Shown piece after piece: positions 47,100 through 56,500 of a stretch of 64,000 nucleotides of DNA (the first letter of the stretch is position 1; every line of letters begins with the position of its first letter). The DNA is from Steroidobacter agaridevorans (GTDB taxonomy: Bacteria > Pseudomonadota > Gammaproteobacteria > Steroidobacterales > Steroidobacteraceae), in NCBI RefSeq assembly GCF_009932555.1, contig NZ_BLJO01000003.1, forward strand, positions 186,001 to 250,000, written 5' to 3'. The notes under the pieces were generated by a model. That model worked only from the letters and a program-made list of their open reading frames with translations. It was not told the origin of the DNA and did not search any database. A program made the position numbers and the translations under genes.

Positions 47100-47684
47100 A
47101 TGGACATTCTTTCCGCCGTCATCACGCTTTGGCTGATCATGGACCCGCTGGGCAACGTGCCGGTGTTCCTGGCCGTGCTCAAGCGAGTGCCGCCGGAGCG
47201 GCGGCGGAAAGTGTTGGTGCGCGAGGTGTTGATCGCGTACGTGGTCCTGATCTTCTTCATGCTGGTGGGTGACAAGGCGCTGACACTGCTGCAGATCAAG
47301 CAGGAGACGATCAGCATCGCTGGCGGCATCGTGTTGTTCCTGATTGCGCTGCGCATGATCTTCCCCGCGCCCGGTGGGCATGACGAGGCGGGCGACGACG
47401 AGCCGCTGGTGGTGCCGCTGGCGATTCCGCTGATCGCCGGGCCCTCGACGCTGGCGACCTTGCTGCTGCTCCGGGCGACCGCCGAGAGCACGTTCCAACT
47501 GTGGCTTGCGACGACGATCGCGTGGTCGGCGACCGCGGCCATCCTGATCGCGGCGCCGTTCTTTTATCGAGCGCTCGGCGAGCGTGGCCTGATTGCCATG
47601 GAGCGCTTGATGGGCATGGTGCTGGTGATGATCAGCGTGCAGATGTTCCTGAATGGAGTAGCGACGTTTCTCCATTCGGCTTGA
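47100..47684 (+). CDS. MarC family integral membrane protein
   Basis: 194 aa with six hydrophobic helices, of the MarC/UPF0056 family (LWLIMDPLGNVPVFLAVLKR; VPLAIPLIAGPSTLATLLLL). Despite the name, no proven role in antibiotic resistance exists for this family. The last 53 bp are overlapped by the convergent ELWxxDGT-repeat gene on the other strand. Confidence 0.88.
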   Translation: MDILSAVITLWLIMDPLGNVPVFLAVLKRVPPERRRKVLVREVLIAYVVLIFFMLVGDKALTLLQIKQETISIAGGIVLFLIALRMIFPAPGGHDEAGDDEPLVVPLAIPLIAGPSTLATLLLLRATAESTFQLWLATTIAWSATAAILIAAPFFYRALGERGLIAMERLMGMVLVMISVQMFLNGVATFLHSA

Positions 47685-49005
47685 GTATCCAGAGCCGCGC
47701 CTGGCCTCGATCGTCGTCGGCGACGAACGCGATGTGCTTGCCGAGGGCGACAAATTCGTGCGGGTAGGCGCTATCTTTTCCGGCCCGGACGTCCGTCATC
47801 ATCGAGAGTGCTTGGGTGCGTTTGTTCGCGCTCCAGAGTTCCCAGCCGTGCGCCGGCGTGCCCGCTGCGAAGTAGAGGGCATCGCCGATGGCGGTGAGTT
47901 GGCCCGGCGATGAGCTGTCCGTTCCTGCGTTGATGTCGCCCGTGAGGCGCGTACCGCTCGTTGTGCCGTCGCTTTGCCACAGTTCGACGCCGTGCTTTCC
48001 ATCCATCGCTGCGAAGAAGAGAACGTTGTCCACGACGGCGAGATGACTGGGCAGTGAGCTTTCGACGCCGGGTCGAATGTCCTTGACCAGCTGCGTGCCT
48101 CGTTCCGTGCCATCGGTGCGCCACAGCTCGAAGCCGTGCTTGCCGTCGTCGGCTTGAAAGTAGATGCGATCGTTGAGTCGCTGCAGATAGCGCGGTCGCG
48201 AGGCGGCCGGGCCGGGGCGGATATCTTTAATCAATCGTGTGTTTGCCTGCGCGTCTGTGCGCCAGAGCTCGATGCCGTGAGCCTCATCGGCGGCGACAAC
48301 CACGAGAAAATCATTGAGCGCGGTCAAGGAATGCACGGTGGTGTCCGATGAGCCGGGATTGATGTCGCTAACGCGGCGCGTACCGGACGGTGTGCCGTCG
48401 GTGACCCAGACTTCCGTCCCCGCGGCAGGGTCGCTTGCGACAAAGAAGAGATGATTGCCAGCTGCGGTGAGGTGGCGGGGCACGGAACCCGCCGATCCTG
48501 GCGAGATATCGGCGACGAGGCTGGTGGCGTCGGCCGTGCCGTCGGTTCGCCATAGCTCATGCCCATGCTGGCCGTCGTCGGCGACGAAATAGAGGTGGTC
48601 GCCGGCGACGGTGAGACTGTTAGGTGTCGATGCGTTTGGTCCTGGCTGGACGTCTTTGACGAGCGCCGTGCCTTGCGCACTTCCATTCGTTGTCCACAGC
48701 TCGATGCCGTTCGCGCCGTCGTCCGCCGCGAAGAAGACGCGATCGCGGAACGATGTGATGAAGGCGGGATACGAGCCGCGGAAGCCGGGGCGAATGTCCT
48801 TGACCTGACGCGTGCCGGCCTCGGTACCGTCGGACATCCACAGTTCGAAGCCGGTGTCGGGATCGGACGCGCCAAAGTAGAGATGGTCGTTGACGACGGT
48901 CAGCCCAGCCGGCGCGGCGAATGAAAGTTTGCGCTCATCCGCCGCGCCGTGAGAGCTGATGCCGACGCCGATCAGGACAGCCAGCAGGGCACGCTCAAAG
49001 CGCAT
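47632..49005 (-). CDS. Exported ELWxxDGT-repeat protein
   Basis: 457 aa: a signal peptide (FERALLAVLIGVGISSHGAA) followed by eight ~47-residue repeats, each with ELWxxDGT-like and GTxxVKDIxPG segments (ELWMSDGTEAGTRQVKDIRPG ... ELWRTDGTERGTQLVKDIRPG; the fifth and eighth are degenerate). The repeats should form an extracellular or periplasmic beta-propeller. No function is known for the family. Its start lies 4 bp after the ThuA stop, so it is the last gene of the PQQ/ThuA operon. The 3' end overlaps marC by 53 bp. Confidence 0.85.
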   Translation of the reverse strand: MRFERALLAVLIGVGISSHGAADERKLSFAAPAGLTVVNDHLYFGASDPDTGFELWMSDGTEAGTRQVKDIRPGFRGSYPAFITSFRDRVFFAADDGANGIELWTTNGSAQGTALVKDVQPGPNASTPNSLTVAGDHLYFVADDGQHGHELWRTDGTADATSLVADISPGSAGSVPRHLTAAGNHLFFVASDPAAGTEVWVTDGTPSGTRRVSDINPGSSDTTVHSLTALNDFLVVVAADEAHGIELWRTDAQANTRLIKDIRPGPAASRPRYLQRLNDRIYFQADDGKHGFELWRTDGTERGTQLVKDIRPGVESSLPSHLAVVDNVLFFAAMDGKHGVELWQSDGTTSGTRLTGDINAGTDSSSPGQLTAIGDALYFAAGTPAHGWELWSANKRTQALSMMTDVRAGKDSAYPHEFVALGKHIAFVADDDRGQARLWILKPNGETSLLHSGTSAR

Positions 49006-49009
49006 CGAA

Positions 49010-50032
49010 TCAACGTCCACTCGTGCAGAACGGCGCCAACCCCATCGCCGACTTGATGCCATTCACGATCATCTGTTTGAACTGCGGCTGGCCAGGGAAG
49101 CCGGAGCCGTCGGTAAATGCCGCGCCATCGTGGCCCAGGGTCGTGACCCAGGAGCGGCCGCCGTCGTAGTACTGGCACCATGTCACGGGATGAAAGTCAC
49201 CATGGCCCGGATGCAACTCACGACGCGTGGCCAGCGTGTTTTCGTCAACCGTCGCGAGGAACTTCACGCGCGTGGGGAAGGGCTCGAGGTTGTACCACTC
49301 ATCGCGGAAGGGCCAGGTCTTCGGCAGGCCATTGGTGGATGAATCGTTGCGCGAGACGATCTTCACCATGCCGTCCTGATTCGCGCCGTGATCGTAGTAG
49401 TTGGCGTTGCCGAGCAGTCCTTCGTACCAAGGCCAGTTGTACTCCGTGCCAAACGCATTGTGGATGCCGACGAATCCGCCGCCAGCGCGGATGTATTGTC
49501 GAAGCGCAGTCTTTGCCGCATCCAGGTGCGCGCTGGTAGAGGTATTGACCGCGAGCGCTGGATCGATCGCGCGGCCGTGCGCCTGCAGTGTGTCGCGAGT
49601 CGTGCTGGCAAAGATCACGGCCTTGTAGCGATGCAAATTGGACAGGCGCGTGACATCTTCGGTCCAGTCGACTTCGATGCCTTCCTGTTCGAGCCAGCTC
49701 TTGAGTGCGTTCTGCACCACGTTGCCGGCCCCGAGCGCCGGGTTCAATCCAGCCGCAAGACGAGGGCCGAGATTCGCGTGCCGCGGCCCGGCGGTGCGCG
49801 AGTAAATCAGCACGCGATTGCCTTCGCGCTCGGCCGCCGCCCAGTCGTGATAGCAACGTGGATCGACGCCTCGACAAACGTTGTACGCGGGATCGTAGCT
49901 GCTGTTCTTGTCGTGGCGATCGTAATGATCGTCGTCGTCATAGCCGCGATCGCCGGCGACCGCTGGCAATGAAAGTCCCAATGTCGCGGCGGCAAGCCAC
50001 GCTGCTCGCGACAGAGCCGGTTTATTCGTCAT
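49010..50032 (-). CDS. Exported ThuA domain protein
   Basis: 340 aa with a signal peptide (AAWLAAATLGLSLPAVAG), a His/Asp-rich linker (DRGYDDDDHYDRHDK) and a ThuA domain (glutamine amidotransferase-like fold). The domain is seen in VLIYSRTAGPRHANLG, YKAVIFASTTRDTL, GGGFVGIHNAFGTE and SWVTTLGHDGAAF. ThuA was named from trehalose utilisation in rhizobia; the related ThuA/ThuB pair oxidises disaccharides to 3-keto sugars. It lies 11 bp after the quinoprotein gene. Sugar or polyol metabolism in the periplasm is a reasonable guess only. Confidence 0.85.
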   Translation of the reverse strand: MTNKPALSRAAWLAAATLGLSLPAVAGDRGYDDDDHYDRHDKNSSYDPAYNVCRGVDPRCYHDWAAAEREGNRVLIYSRTAGPRHANLGPRLAAGLNPALGAGNVVQNALKSWLEQEGIEVDWTEDVTRLSNLHRYKAVIFASTTRDTLQAHGRAIDPALAVNTSTSAHLDAAKTALRQYIRAGGGFVGIHNAFGTEYNWPWYEGLLGNANYYDHGANQDGMVKIVSRNDSSTNGLPKTWPFRDEWYNLEPFPTRVKFLATVDENTLATRRELHPGHGDFHPVTWCQYYDGGRSWVTTLGHDGAAFTDGSGFPGQPQFKQMIVNGIKSAMGLAPFCTSGR

Positions 50033-50043
50033 GTTTGTATCCC

Positions 50044-52185
50044 CTATTGGTTGTTGGTTGGCTGCACGACTTCCACCTTGCCGGTCGGGCGCGGGCTGAA
50101 GCAGTCGTTGAAGAAATATTCGCCGGGCTGATCGAACCGATACGTCGCCGAGTCGCCGGGCGCGAGACGGAAGTTGAACAAGCCTTCGAAGAACTGCGTG
50201 GCGCAGTGGGTGTTGAGGTTCGTGGCCGGATTGGTGAAGGTCACAATCGTGCCAGGCGCGACGCGCAGGTGAGTCGGCGCCATGCCATTGACCGCCGTCG
50301 ACTCAGTTGTGCCAACCGTATTGGTCGCAGCGTTATAGGTTCGAGCGAGGACGATGGTGTTGGCAACGACACTGCCTTCGACAGGGCCGCCGGACACCGG
50401 CCGGCGCACGACGGGCGCAGGTGGAGTCGGTGCTTCCGCGAGTTTGCCGCCAAGCTTGAATGCCCACAGATTGTCGCCGCGCGGCGCTGAGTTGCCGTAA
50501 GGAATGCCGGTGCCGCCGGCATAGATCGCAATGTACTGTTCGCCGTCGATCTCATAGCTGATCGGGCTCGCGCTGATGGCTGCGCCGGTTTGGAAACGCC
50601 ACAGCTCTTCGCCGTTACGTGCATCGAGCGCGAGCAGATTGCCATCGGGCTGGCCGATGAACAGCAGATCCGACGCCGTCGTGAGAATGCCGTTGCCGTG
50701 CGCCAGCGAGTACGGCATGCGCTTCTTCCAACGGATGCGATTGGTGCTGGGATCGACCGCGACGATGCCACCCGTCTGGTACTCGCCCGGCGGACGCAAG
50801 CCATTGCTCGATTCGGTGAGTGAATGAGCGGAGGCCACGTAGCCGAAGCCCGTATACATCAACCCGGTGCTGTGGCTGAACGAATGATGATTCCAGTCCG
50901 CGCCGCCGCCGTGACCGGGAATCGACAGGATCGGAACATCCCAATGCGCCGGATAGATACAACCGCGCTCATAGTTGGGGACGGCACGGTTGGGATTGCC
51001 TGGAATTGCAGTGCCCAGCGGCTGATCGACGACGCAGGTTTCCGTCCATGCGCCTTGTCGTGGGAACGGCTGGGTCGGCGAAGTTTTCTGTCGCGGCTCT
51101 TGCGCCACGGGTACTTCGTCGATGCCGAGCGGGGCGCTGCCGTCGCGGCGATCGAGGACGTAGTACATGCCCGACTTGCTGCCGTAGACGATGAGTTTGC
51201 GATCGCGTCCGCGGATCTTCGCGTCGACGATGACCGGCGCCATCACATTGTCCATGTCCCAGATGTCGTGATGGACGGACTGGAAGTGCCACTTGTAGGC
51301 GCCGGTATCCATGTCGAGCGCGACGATGGAGTTGCCGAACAAGTTGTCGCCGCCGCGCGTCGAGCCATTTTGCGACGAGCCCGCGCGAATATTCCCGAAC
51401 GTGAAGTAGACGGTTTTCAGCTCGGGGTCGATGGCAGGATGAATCCAGGGAGCCGCGCCGGCTTCCTGCCACGTGTCGCCTTCCCAGGTGTCATTGCCGA
51501 ACTCGCCCGGGCCGGGCGCGCCCCAGAAATGCCAGAGCTTGTCACCGGTCGTAGCGTCGAGCGCCAGCGCCGCGTTTCGATCGGCGTCATTGGTCCCGAT
51601 GAACAATCGACCGCCGTAATAAACGACGGCGACTTTCTCCACATTGCCCCAGCCTTCGTGCTGCCGCTCCCACACGACCTCGCCGGTGTCTTTGTCGAGC
51701 GCGACGACGTAGTTGTCGCCGGATAGCGTGAACACCAACCCTTGACCCACAGCGACGCCGCGACGCGTGAGAGTGCCGCGCGTCTGCAGATATTTCCATT
51801 TGGTCTGTCCGGTGCGTCCGTCGACCGCGATCACATTGCCAAGCGCCGATTCGATATAGATGACGCCATCGACGACCACAGGCGTGCTCTGATTCGTGCC
51901 AGTAGTCATGCCGCCTTCGATCTTGTTCAGCCACACGGCGCCGAGCTTGCGCAGCTTCGCTCGATTGATCTGTTTCAACCGACTGTAGTTCTGATTGCCA
52001 AGATTGCCGCCGACTTTCGGAAAGTCCGCGTCGCCAGCCGTGCAGCAATCATCGAGATCGGCAGCGCGAGGGCGGGGATGGTGATGACCGCCGCGGCGCT
52101 CGTCCGAGTCGTCGCTGGCATTCGCAACGATAGGGGCGAGACCGAGCGCAGCAGTCGCAAGAGACAAGGCGAGTTTGAGCTTCAT
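50044..52185 (-). CDS. PQQ-type beta-propeller dehydrogenase with cupredoxin-like tail
   Basis: 713-aa exported quinoprotein. The signal peptide starts MKLKLALSLATAALGLAPIV. The propeller covers residues ~55-600 (GGNLGNQNYSRLKQIN; GQTKWKYLQ; KLWHFWGAPGPGEFGNDTW; VHHDIWDMDNVMAPVI; LFIGQPDGNLLALDARNGEEL). The vicinal Cys-Cys of methanol/alcohol dehydrogenases is absent; that position reads GTLTRRGVAVG. Instead of cytochrome c, the last ~110 residues form a cupredoxin-like domain ending NDCFSPRPTGKVEV, with a Cys but without the usual second His and Met copper ligands. Start chosen at 52185 because GGAG lies 7 nt upstream. First gene of a three-gene secreted-protein operon. Confidence 0.85.
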   Translation of the reverse strand: MKLKLALSLATAALGLAPIVANASDDSDERRGGHHHPRPRAADLDDCCTAGDADFPKVGGNLGNQNYSRLKQINRAKLRKLGAVWLNKIEGGMTTGTNQSTPVVVDGVIYIESALGNVIAVDGRTGQTKWKYLQTRGTLTRRGVAVGQGLVFTLSGDNYVVALDKDTGEVVWERQHEGWGNVEKVAVVYYGGRLFIGTNDADRNAALALDATTGDKLWHFWGAPGPGEFGNDTWEGDTWQEAGAAPWIHPAIDPELKTVYFTFGNIRAGSSQNGSTRGGDNLFGNSIVALDMDTGAYKWHFQSVHHDIWDMDNVMAPVIVDAKIRGRDRKLIVYGSKSGMYYVLDRRDGSAPLGIDEVPVAQEPRQKTSPTQPFPRQGAWTETCVVDQPLGTAIPGNPNRAVPNYERGCIYPAHWDVPILSIPGHGGGADWNHHSFSHSTGLMYTGFGYVASAHSLTESSNGLRPPGEYQTGGIVAVDPSTNRIRWKKRMPYSLAHGNGILTTASDLLFIGQPDGNLLALDARNGEELWRFQTGAAISASPISYEIDGEQYIAIYAGGTGIPYGNSAPRGDNLWAFKLGGKLAEAPTPPAPVVRRPVSGGPVEGSVVANTIVLARTYNAATNTVGTTESTAVNGMAPTHLRVAPGTIVTFTNPATNLNTHCATQFFEGLFNFRLAPGDSATYRFDQPGEYFFNDCFSPRPTGKVEVVQPTNNQ

Positions 52186-52456
52186 CGAAATCTCCATGAC
52201 ACGTTGTGCGCGTCCGTCGGTCGGGCGCGACTAGAGAGCGCCGCACTTGGCGCAACGAGGTTGATGGCCGCTGGATCGAAAGGGTCAGGGCGGAGGCGGC
52301 CCGCGCGAGCAGGTAATCGGTGTCACGACTTCATGGCCGGCGGCCGCGCGCATGCGCTCGTCATGCAAATGTTCCATTCGCACGCCCCCCTTACATCGTC
52401 GTTTGTTTGCTGTTCGCCGGCGCATCGGAGCACGCGCCGGTCGATCGACCATAAAC

Positions 52457-52470
52457 GAACCATTTCGTAC
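52457..52470. promoter_or_regulatory. Operator-like site S1
   Basis: GAACCATTTCGTAC, one of four sites fitting GnACYAnnTnGTMC. It includes a perfect ACGAA/TTCGT pair (52455-52468). It lies 34 bp upstream of the receptor -35 box. Confidence 0.55.
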
Positions 52471-52503
52471 ATGTCAACGCGCATGCTGCCCGATGTACTG
52501 CTC

Positions 52504-52531
52504 TTGACACAAACGTACTAGTTCGTACACT
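52504..52531 (+). promoter_or_regulatory. Promoter of TonB receptor with embedded operator S2
   Basis: TTGACA (52504-52509), 16-nt spacer, TACACT (52526-52531). Site S2, GTACTAGTTCGTAC (52515-52528), fills the spacer and touches the -10, so a protein bound there would block RNA polymerase: the layout of a repressor-controlled promoter. Confidence 0.65.
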
Positions 52532-52645
52532 CAATGGAAATCCGCTCGCCCCCGAAGCTGGCATGCGCTCGTGAGCCCATGTTTCATTTCAGGGCAATGG
52601 AAACGCGCGAGCGCTCGAGAACATCGTCAAGACAGGGGGCAATCG

Positions 52646-55549
52646 ATGCGTATTAGAACAATGGCTGCCGCGCAGGCTGCGTCTTTCCTTGCCGTCTTTA
52701 CCGCCGGTGCTGCCTCCGGCCAGGCTGCCGAGCCGGCCAGCACTGCCGCCACCGAGGAAGTCGAAGAGCTGGTCGTCACAGGCTCGCGCATCTCGCGGCC
52801 GGATTATTCATCGAGCAGCCCGATCGTCACGTTCGGCGAGGCGGCCATCACTCAGACCGGCACGGTCAACATCGAGAACGCGTTGAATCAGCTGCCGCAG
52901 TTCGTGCAGGGCCAGACGCAGAGCACGATCGGCGCAGTCGCGCTGGCGGGACGTGCATCGCTGAATCTGCGCGGCCTCGGCGAGCAGCGCAACCTGGTGT
53001 TGCTCGACGGTCGGCGCCTGCCGCTGTCGAATGCGAATGCTGTCGTCGACGTTAACTTGATTCCGCAGTTCATCCTCGAAGGGGTGGAAACGATCACGGG
53101 CGGTGCGTCGGCCGTGTACGGTTCGGACGCGATGTCGGGTGTCGTCAACTTCAAGACCAAGCGCCGCGTCGACGGCGTGCAGATCGACCTGCGCTCGGGC
53201 ATCAGCGATCGTGGCGACGCGAATACCACCGATGTGGGCATCACCGCTGGCTTCCAGATCGAGGAGGGCCGCGGCAACGTGATGCTGTCGGCCGGCTACA
53301 CCGATCGCGATGTGCTGTTCGGTAAAGATCGGGATTTCTATCAGCTCGGCGTGTTGTCCTCGTTCATCGCGAATGGCACCTACGTGCCGTCACCCACCAA
53401 CTTGCCGACGCAGGCCGCGCTCAACACGGTGTTTGCCCAGTACGGTGTGGCGCCGGGGGCTGTGCTCAACTCTCGTTCACTGGGCGTGAACGACGACGGT
53501 TCGCTGTTCGGCCAGATCGGCGTGATCAACTACAAGGGCCCGACCACCGAGTACTTCAGCACCACCGGCAACAATGTTCGCCAGCCGGTCACGTATCAGG
53601 AGTACATCGTCAATCCGATGGAGCGCAAGTCGTTCTTCGGCAAGTTCGACTATGACGTGACCGAGCACATCGAAGCGTACGGCCAGTTCCTTTACAACCG
53701 CACGACCGCGACCGGGCAGGTGGGCTGGACACCGACGCTGTACGTGGTGCCGACCGTGCCGGTAACGAATCCCTTTATTCCGAATGACCTGCGCACGATT
53801 CTGGCATCGCGGCCGAATCCGACGGCCGACTTCACCATCAACCAGCGCTTCATGGGATTGGAAGCGCGCGCCTTCCCATCCGACTTCACGGTCGGCCAAT
53901 ATATCTTTGGCGTGCGGGGCGATCTGCCGTTCAAGGACTGGCAGTGGGACATCTACGGGTCGTATGACTCGACCGATCTGGTCGAAACGCAAGACAAGGC
54001 GATCCTCAACTCTCGCATGCGCACGCTGCTGTACGCTGCAGACGGTGGCGCATCGATTTGCGCGGGCGGCTTCAATCCCTTCGGCTTCGGGAACTCGACG
54101 AACGTTTCACAGGAGTGCCGTGAATACCTCGAAGCCGAGACTCACGACTACACGCAGCTGACACAGACCATCTTCGAAGCGAGCGTCAAAGGTTCGCTGT
54201 TCGCCATGCCTGCCGGCGACTTGAAGTTCGCGTTCACTCTGGATACTCGCGAGAACAAGTTCGAGTTCGATCCCGATCCGTCGCGCGAGAATCTCGACAT
54301 CATCGGCACATTGCAGACCTATCCTGCGGACGGCTCGAGCGATGTGAAAGAGGCGGCGCTCGAGTTGCTCGTGCCGCTGCTGAAAGACAAGGCGTTCGCG
54401 CATCGCCTGGATTTGAACCTGGGTTTCCGCGTCTCCGACTACGATGTCTCGGGCAGAGTTGAAACCTACAAGGCTGACGGTCTGTGGGAGCCGTTCCGCG
54501 GCTTCTCGTTCCGAGGCGGCTTCGAGCATGCGATTCGCGCGCCAAATATTGGCGAGTTGTACAACCGACTCGGGGCGCAGGCGCAGATCGGCTCGCCGCC
54601 AGGGCAAGGCGATCCGTGCGACGTGCGTTCGTCCGCGCGCACTGGCGCCAATGGGGCAGCAGTTCGAGCGCTCTGCGTGGCGACTGGTGTTCCGGGGCAG
54701 ATCGCGGACACGTATCAGTACACGACGGTGGCTATCGGCGTGATCAACAGCGGCAACACCGAGTTGACGCCCGAAGAAGCGGACACGATCACCTTCGGCG
54801 CCGTGTGGCGTCCGGCGTTCGATGCTCCGCTGTTCTCGGATGTGTCGATCTCGGTGGACTACTACGACATCGATATCACCGATGTGATCGGGCCGGTCAG
54901 TGGCGGCACGGCGCTCAGCAAGTGCTACAACCTCGACGGCAGCAATCCTACGTACGATGCCGCCAACGTCTACTGCGGCATCATTCAACGCAACGCCACG
55001 ACGGGCGGCGTCGACATCATCGCGACCCCGTACTTCAATCTCGGCGGCTTGCGCACCAGCGGCGTCGATGCGCAGATCGACTGGCAGTTCCCGGCTGGTC
55101 CGGGCAACCTCGATGTGAATCTGGTCGCGAACTTCACGAACTCCTATGAAGTGCAACTGCTCGAAGGCTCGGCCTGGCAGGAGTTCGCGGGCACCATCGA
55201 CGGCACGCAGAACGGCGGCATTCCGCTGCCGGACTGGAAGACATTGATGTCCGTGACGTATCGGCTCACGAATTTCGAGGCGGGCGTGCGGTGGCGGCAT
55301 CTGCCCTCGATGGATGATGTGACGGCGGTGACTCGGCCGGCGAGCCCGGCGCCCGGTGTGCCGGCCTATGACTTGTTCGATCTGACGCTGGCCTATCGCC
55401 TGAACGACGGCATCCTGTTCCGTGGCGGCGTCAATAATATCGCCGACGAGGAACCGCCGATCGTTGGCGGCACCATCGGTCAGACGCAGCCGGGCACGTA
55501 CGACATCCTGGGTCGTTACTATTACGCCGGTCTGCAGCTGAACTTCTGA
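52646..55549 (+). CDS. TonB-dependent outer-membrane receptor
   Basis: 967-aa receptor. The signal peptide covers the first ~28 residues, followed by a TonB-box-like EELVVTGSRISRPDYSS and a plug domain (GRASLNLRGLGEQRNLVLLDGRRLP ... ITGGASAVYGSDAMSGVVN). A long beta-barrel ends in YYAGLQLNF with the terminal Phe typical of barrel proteins. The size and the plug type match the receptors that sphingomonads and Xanthomonas/Steroidobacter-like bacteria use for plant- or steroid-derived carbon compounds rather than siderophores. AGGGGG is 7 nt upstream of the ATG at 52646. Its promoter contains motif S2 shared with the enzyme operon at 56.5 kb, which suggests a common substrate. Confidence 0.93.
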   Translation: MRIRTMAAAQAASFLAVFTAGAASGQAAEPASTAATEEVEELVVTGSRISRPDYSSSSPIVTFGEAAITQTGTVNIENALNQLPQFVQGQTQSTIGAVALAGRASLNLRGLGEQRNLVLLDGRRLPLSNANAVVDVNLIPQFILEGVETITGGASAVYGSDAMSGVVNFKTKRRVDGVQIDLRSGISDRGDANTTDVGITAGFQIEEGRGNVMLSAGYTDRDVLFGKDRDFYQLGVLSSFIANGTYVPSPTNLPTQAALNTVFAQYGVAPGAVLNSRSLGVNDDGSLFGQIGVINYKGPTTEYFSTTGNNVRQPVTYQEYIVNPMERKSFFGKFDYDVTEHIEAYGQFLYNRTTATGQVGWTPTLYVVPTVPVTNPFIPNDLRTILASRPNPTADFTINQRFMGLEARAFPSDFTVGQYIFGVRGDLPFKDWQWDIYGSYDSTDLVETQDKAILNSRMRTLLYAADGGASICAGGFNPFGFGNSTNVSQECREYLEAETHDYTQLTQTIFEASVKGSLFAMPAGDLKFAFTLDTRENKFEFDPDPSRENLDIIGTLQTYPADGSSDVKEAALELLVPLLKDKAFAHRLDLNLGFRVSDYDVSGRVETYKADGLWEPFRGFSFRGGFEHAIRAPNIGELYNRLGAQAQIGSPPGQGDPCDVRSSARTGANGAAVRALCVATGVPGQIADTYQYTTVAIGVINSGNTELTPEEADTITFGAVWRPAFDAPLFSDVSISVDYYDIDITDVIGPVSGGTALSKCYNLDGSNPTYDAANVYCGIIQRNATTGGVDIIATPYFNLGGLRTSGVDAQIDWQFPAGPGNLDVNLVANFTNSYEVQLLEGSAWQEFAGTIDGTQNGGIPLPDWKTLMSVTYRLTNFEAGVRWRHLPSMDDVTAVTRPASPAPGVPAYDLFDLTLAYRLNDGILFRGGVNNIADEEPPIVGGTIGQTQPGTYDILGRYYYAGLQLNF

Positions 55550-55599
55550 TGTTTGGTCGGGCGCCGAGGGGCAGAACGCTCCTCGGCGCCTGCGTTTTC

Positions 55600-56457
55600 T
55601 CAGTGATGCAAGCGGCGCGGCGACGGCGTCGATGGCGGCTGGCGCAACGTCTTGGCTGCGAAGAAGTCCTTCGCGCTCTCGATGGCGAGCCGCGCGCATT
55701 CTTCCAATCCCACCTTTTTCGCCAGCGCCGTCGTGGGGATTTCGAGCGAATAGGGAATCCCCGGGGGCAGGGCGCCGAGGATGCCCTGCAGATCCAGGCC
55801 GCCCGCGCCAGGAAACATCCGGTCGTTGCGAGCGGCGAAGATCAATCCGTCCAGTGTTTTGGGCGGCTCGCTCGGCGCATCGCAGACTTGCGCGTAGTGG
55901 AACCATGACCCTGGCAGTTTGGCGAGTTCGGCGACGTCCTCGTTGGAGCGTGAGAAGTGCAGCGTATCGATCAGTAACCCGCCGTTGCTTCGGGCGGCGC
56001 CTCGAACGATCGCAGCGGCGCGCGCGAGATCAGCTGTCTCCGTCCACGTCACAAACTCGATATCGGCGGTCAGATTACGCTTGGCCGCGGCGTCACACAG
56101 TTGGGCGAAATGCTCGGTAACGCGCTCCAGGTTTGAATCGGAGCCCTGAGCGATGAGATGTCGGGCGCCGAGTTCGGCGCTCGCGTCGAGCAGCGCATCT
56201 TGCTCGTGGACATCGAAGTCCGGCGTCAGGCGAATGAGCTCTACATCCAGCACCCGCACGCCGGTGGCCGCGAGCTGCCGCTTTGTTTCCAACAACATCG
56301 CGCGATCCCGATGCAGCGGATAGCGCGGCTCGTCGTCTGTGACGGCGCTGGGCCGTAGGCCAACGTAGGTGTAGCCCGCCTTGGCTGCGACGGCGACCAT
56401 GCGGGGTGGGGCCATGCCCAGCACAGTGAGATAGGCGAGGGAATATTCAGGATGCAT
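55600..56457 (-). CDS. Sugar phosphate isomerase/epimerase family TIM-barrel protein
   Basis: 285-aa AP-endonuclease-2-like barrel (xylose isomerase-like superfamily). Metal-site candidates are seen in DIEFVTW, LLIDTLHFSRS, WFHYAQVCDAP and PYSLEIPTT, with the Glu/Asp/His/Glu pattern of the family. Members isomerise or epimerise sugars and inositols or dehydrate keto-inositols; some act on aromatic shikimates. ATG at 56457 preferred; a GTG at 56478 is also in frame. It is divergent from the aldehyde dehydrogenase operon, with operator sites S3 and S4 between them, so it is probably co-regulated. Confidence 0.85.
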   Translation of the reverse strand: MHPEYSLAYLTVLGMAPPRMVAVAAKAGYTYVGLRPSAVTDDEPRYPLHRDRAMLLETKRQLAATGVRVLDVELIRLTPDFDVHEQDALLDASAELGARHLIAQGSDSNLERVTEHFAQLCDAAAKRNLTADIEFVTWTETADLARAAAIVRGAARSNGGLLIDTLHFSRSNEDVAELAKLPGSWFHYAQVCDAPSEPPKTLDGLIFAARNDRMFPGAGGLDLQGILGALPPGIPYSLEIPTTALAKKVGLEECARLAIESAKDFFAAKTLRQPPSTPSPRRLHH

Positions 56458-56481
56458 GCGCGGCCCGGCGGCGGTCACTAT

Positions 56482-56495
56482 GAACCAAATGGTAC
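56482..56495. promoter_or_regulatory. Operator-like site S4
   Basis: GAACCAAATGGTAC, containing the perfect ACCA-AA-TGGT. It fits GnACYAnnTnGTMC and differs from S1 at three of 14 positions. It is 22 bp (two helical turns) from S3 and directly upstream of the isomerase start. Confidence 0.55.
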
Positions 56496-56500
56496 ACGCG

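Larger units (their letters stand above)
52186..52645. other. Divergent control region: quinoprotein operon / TonB receptor
   Basis: 460 bp without a gene. It carries two copies of the 14-bp palindromic motif at 52457-52470 and 52515-52528 and a sigma-70-like promoter for the receptor. The half nearest the quinoprotein (52198-52440) shows no clear promoter. Confidence 0.6.

Noticed and set aside
54107-55906. 599-codon minus-strand frame over the TonB receptor
   Set aside because: No family resemblance; lies opposite a receptor with intact plug and barrel end.
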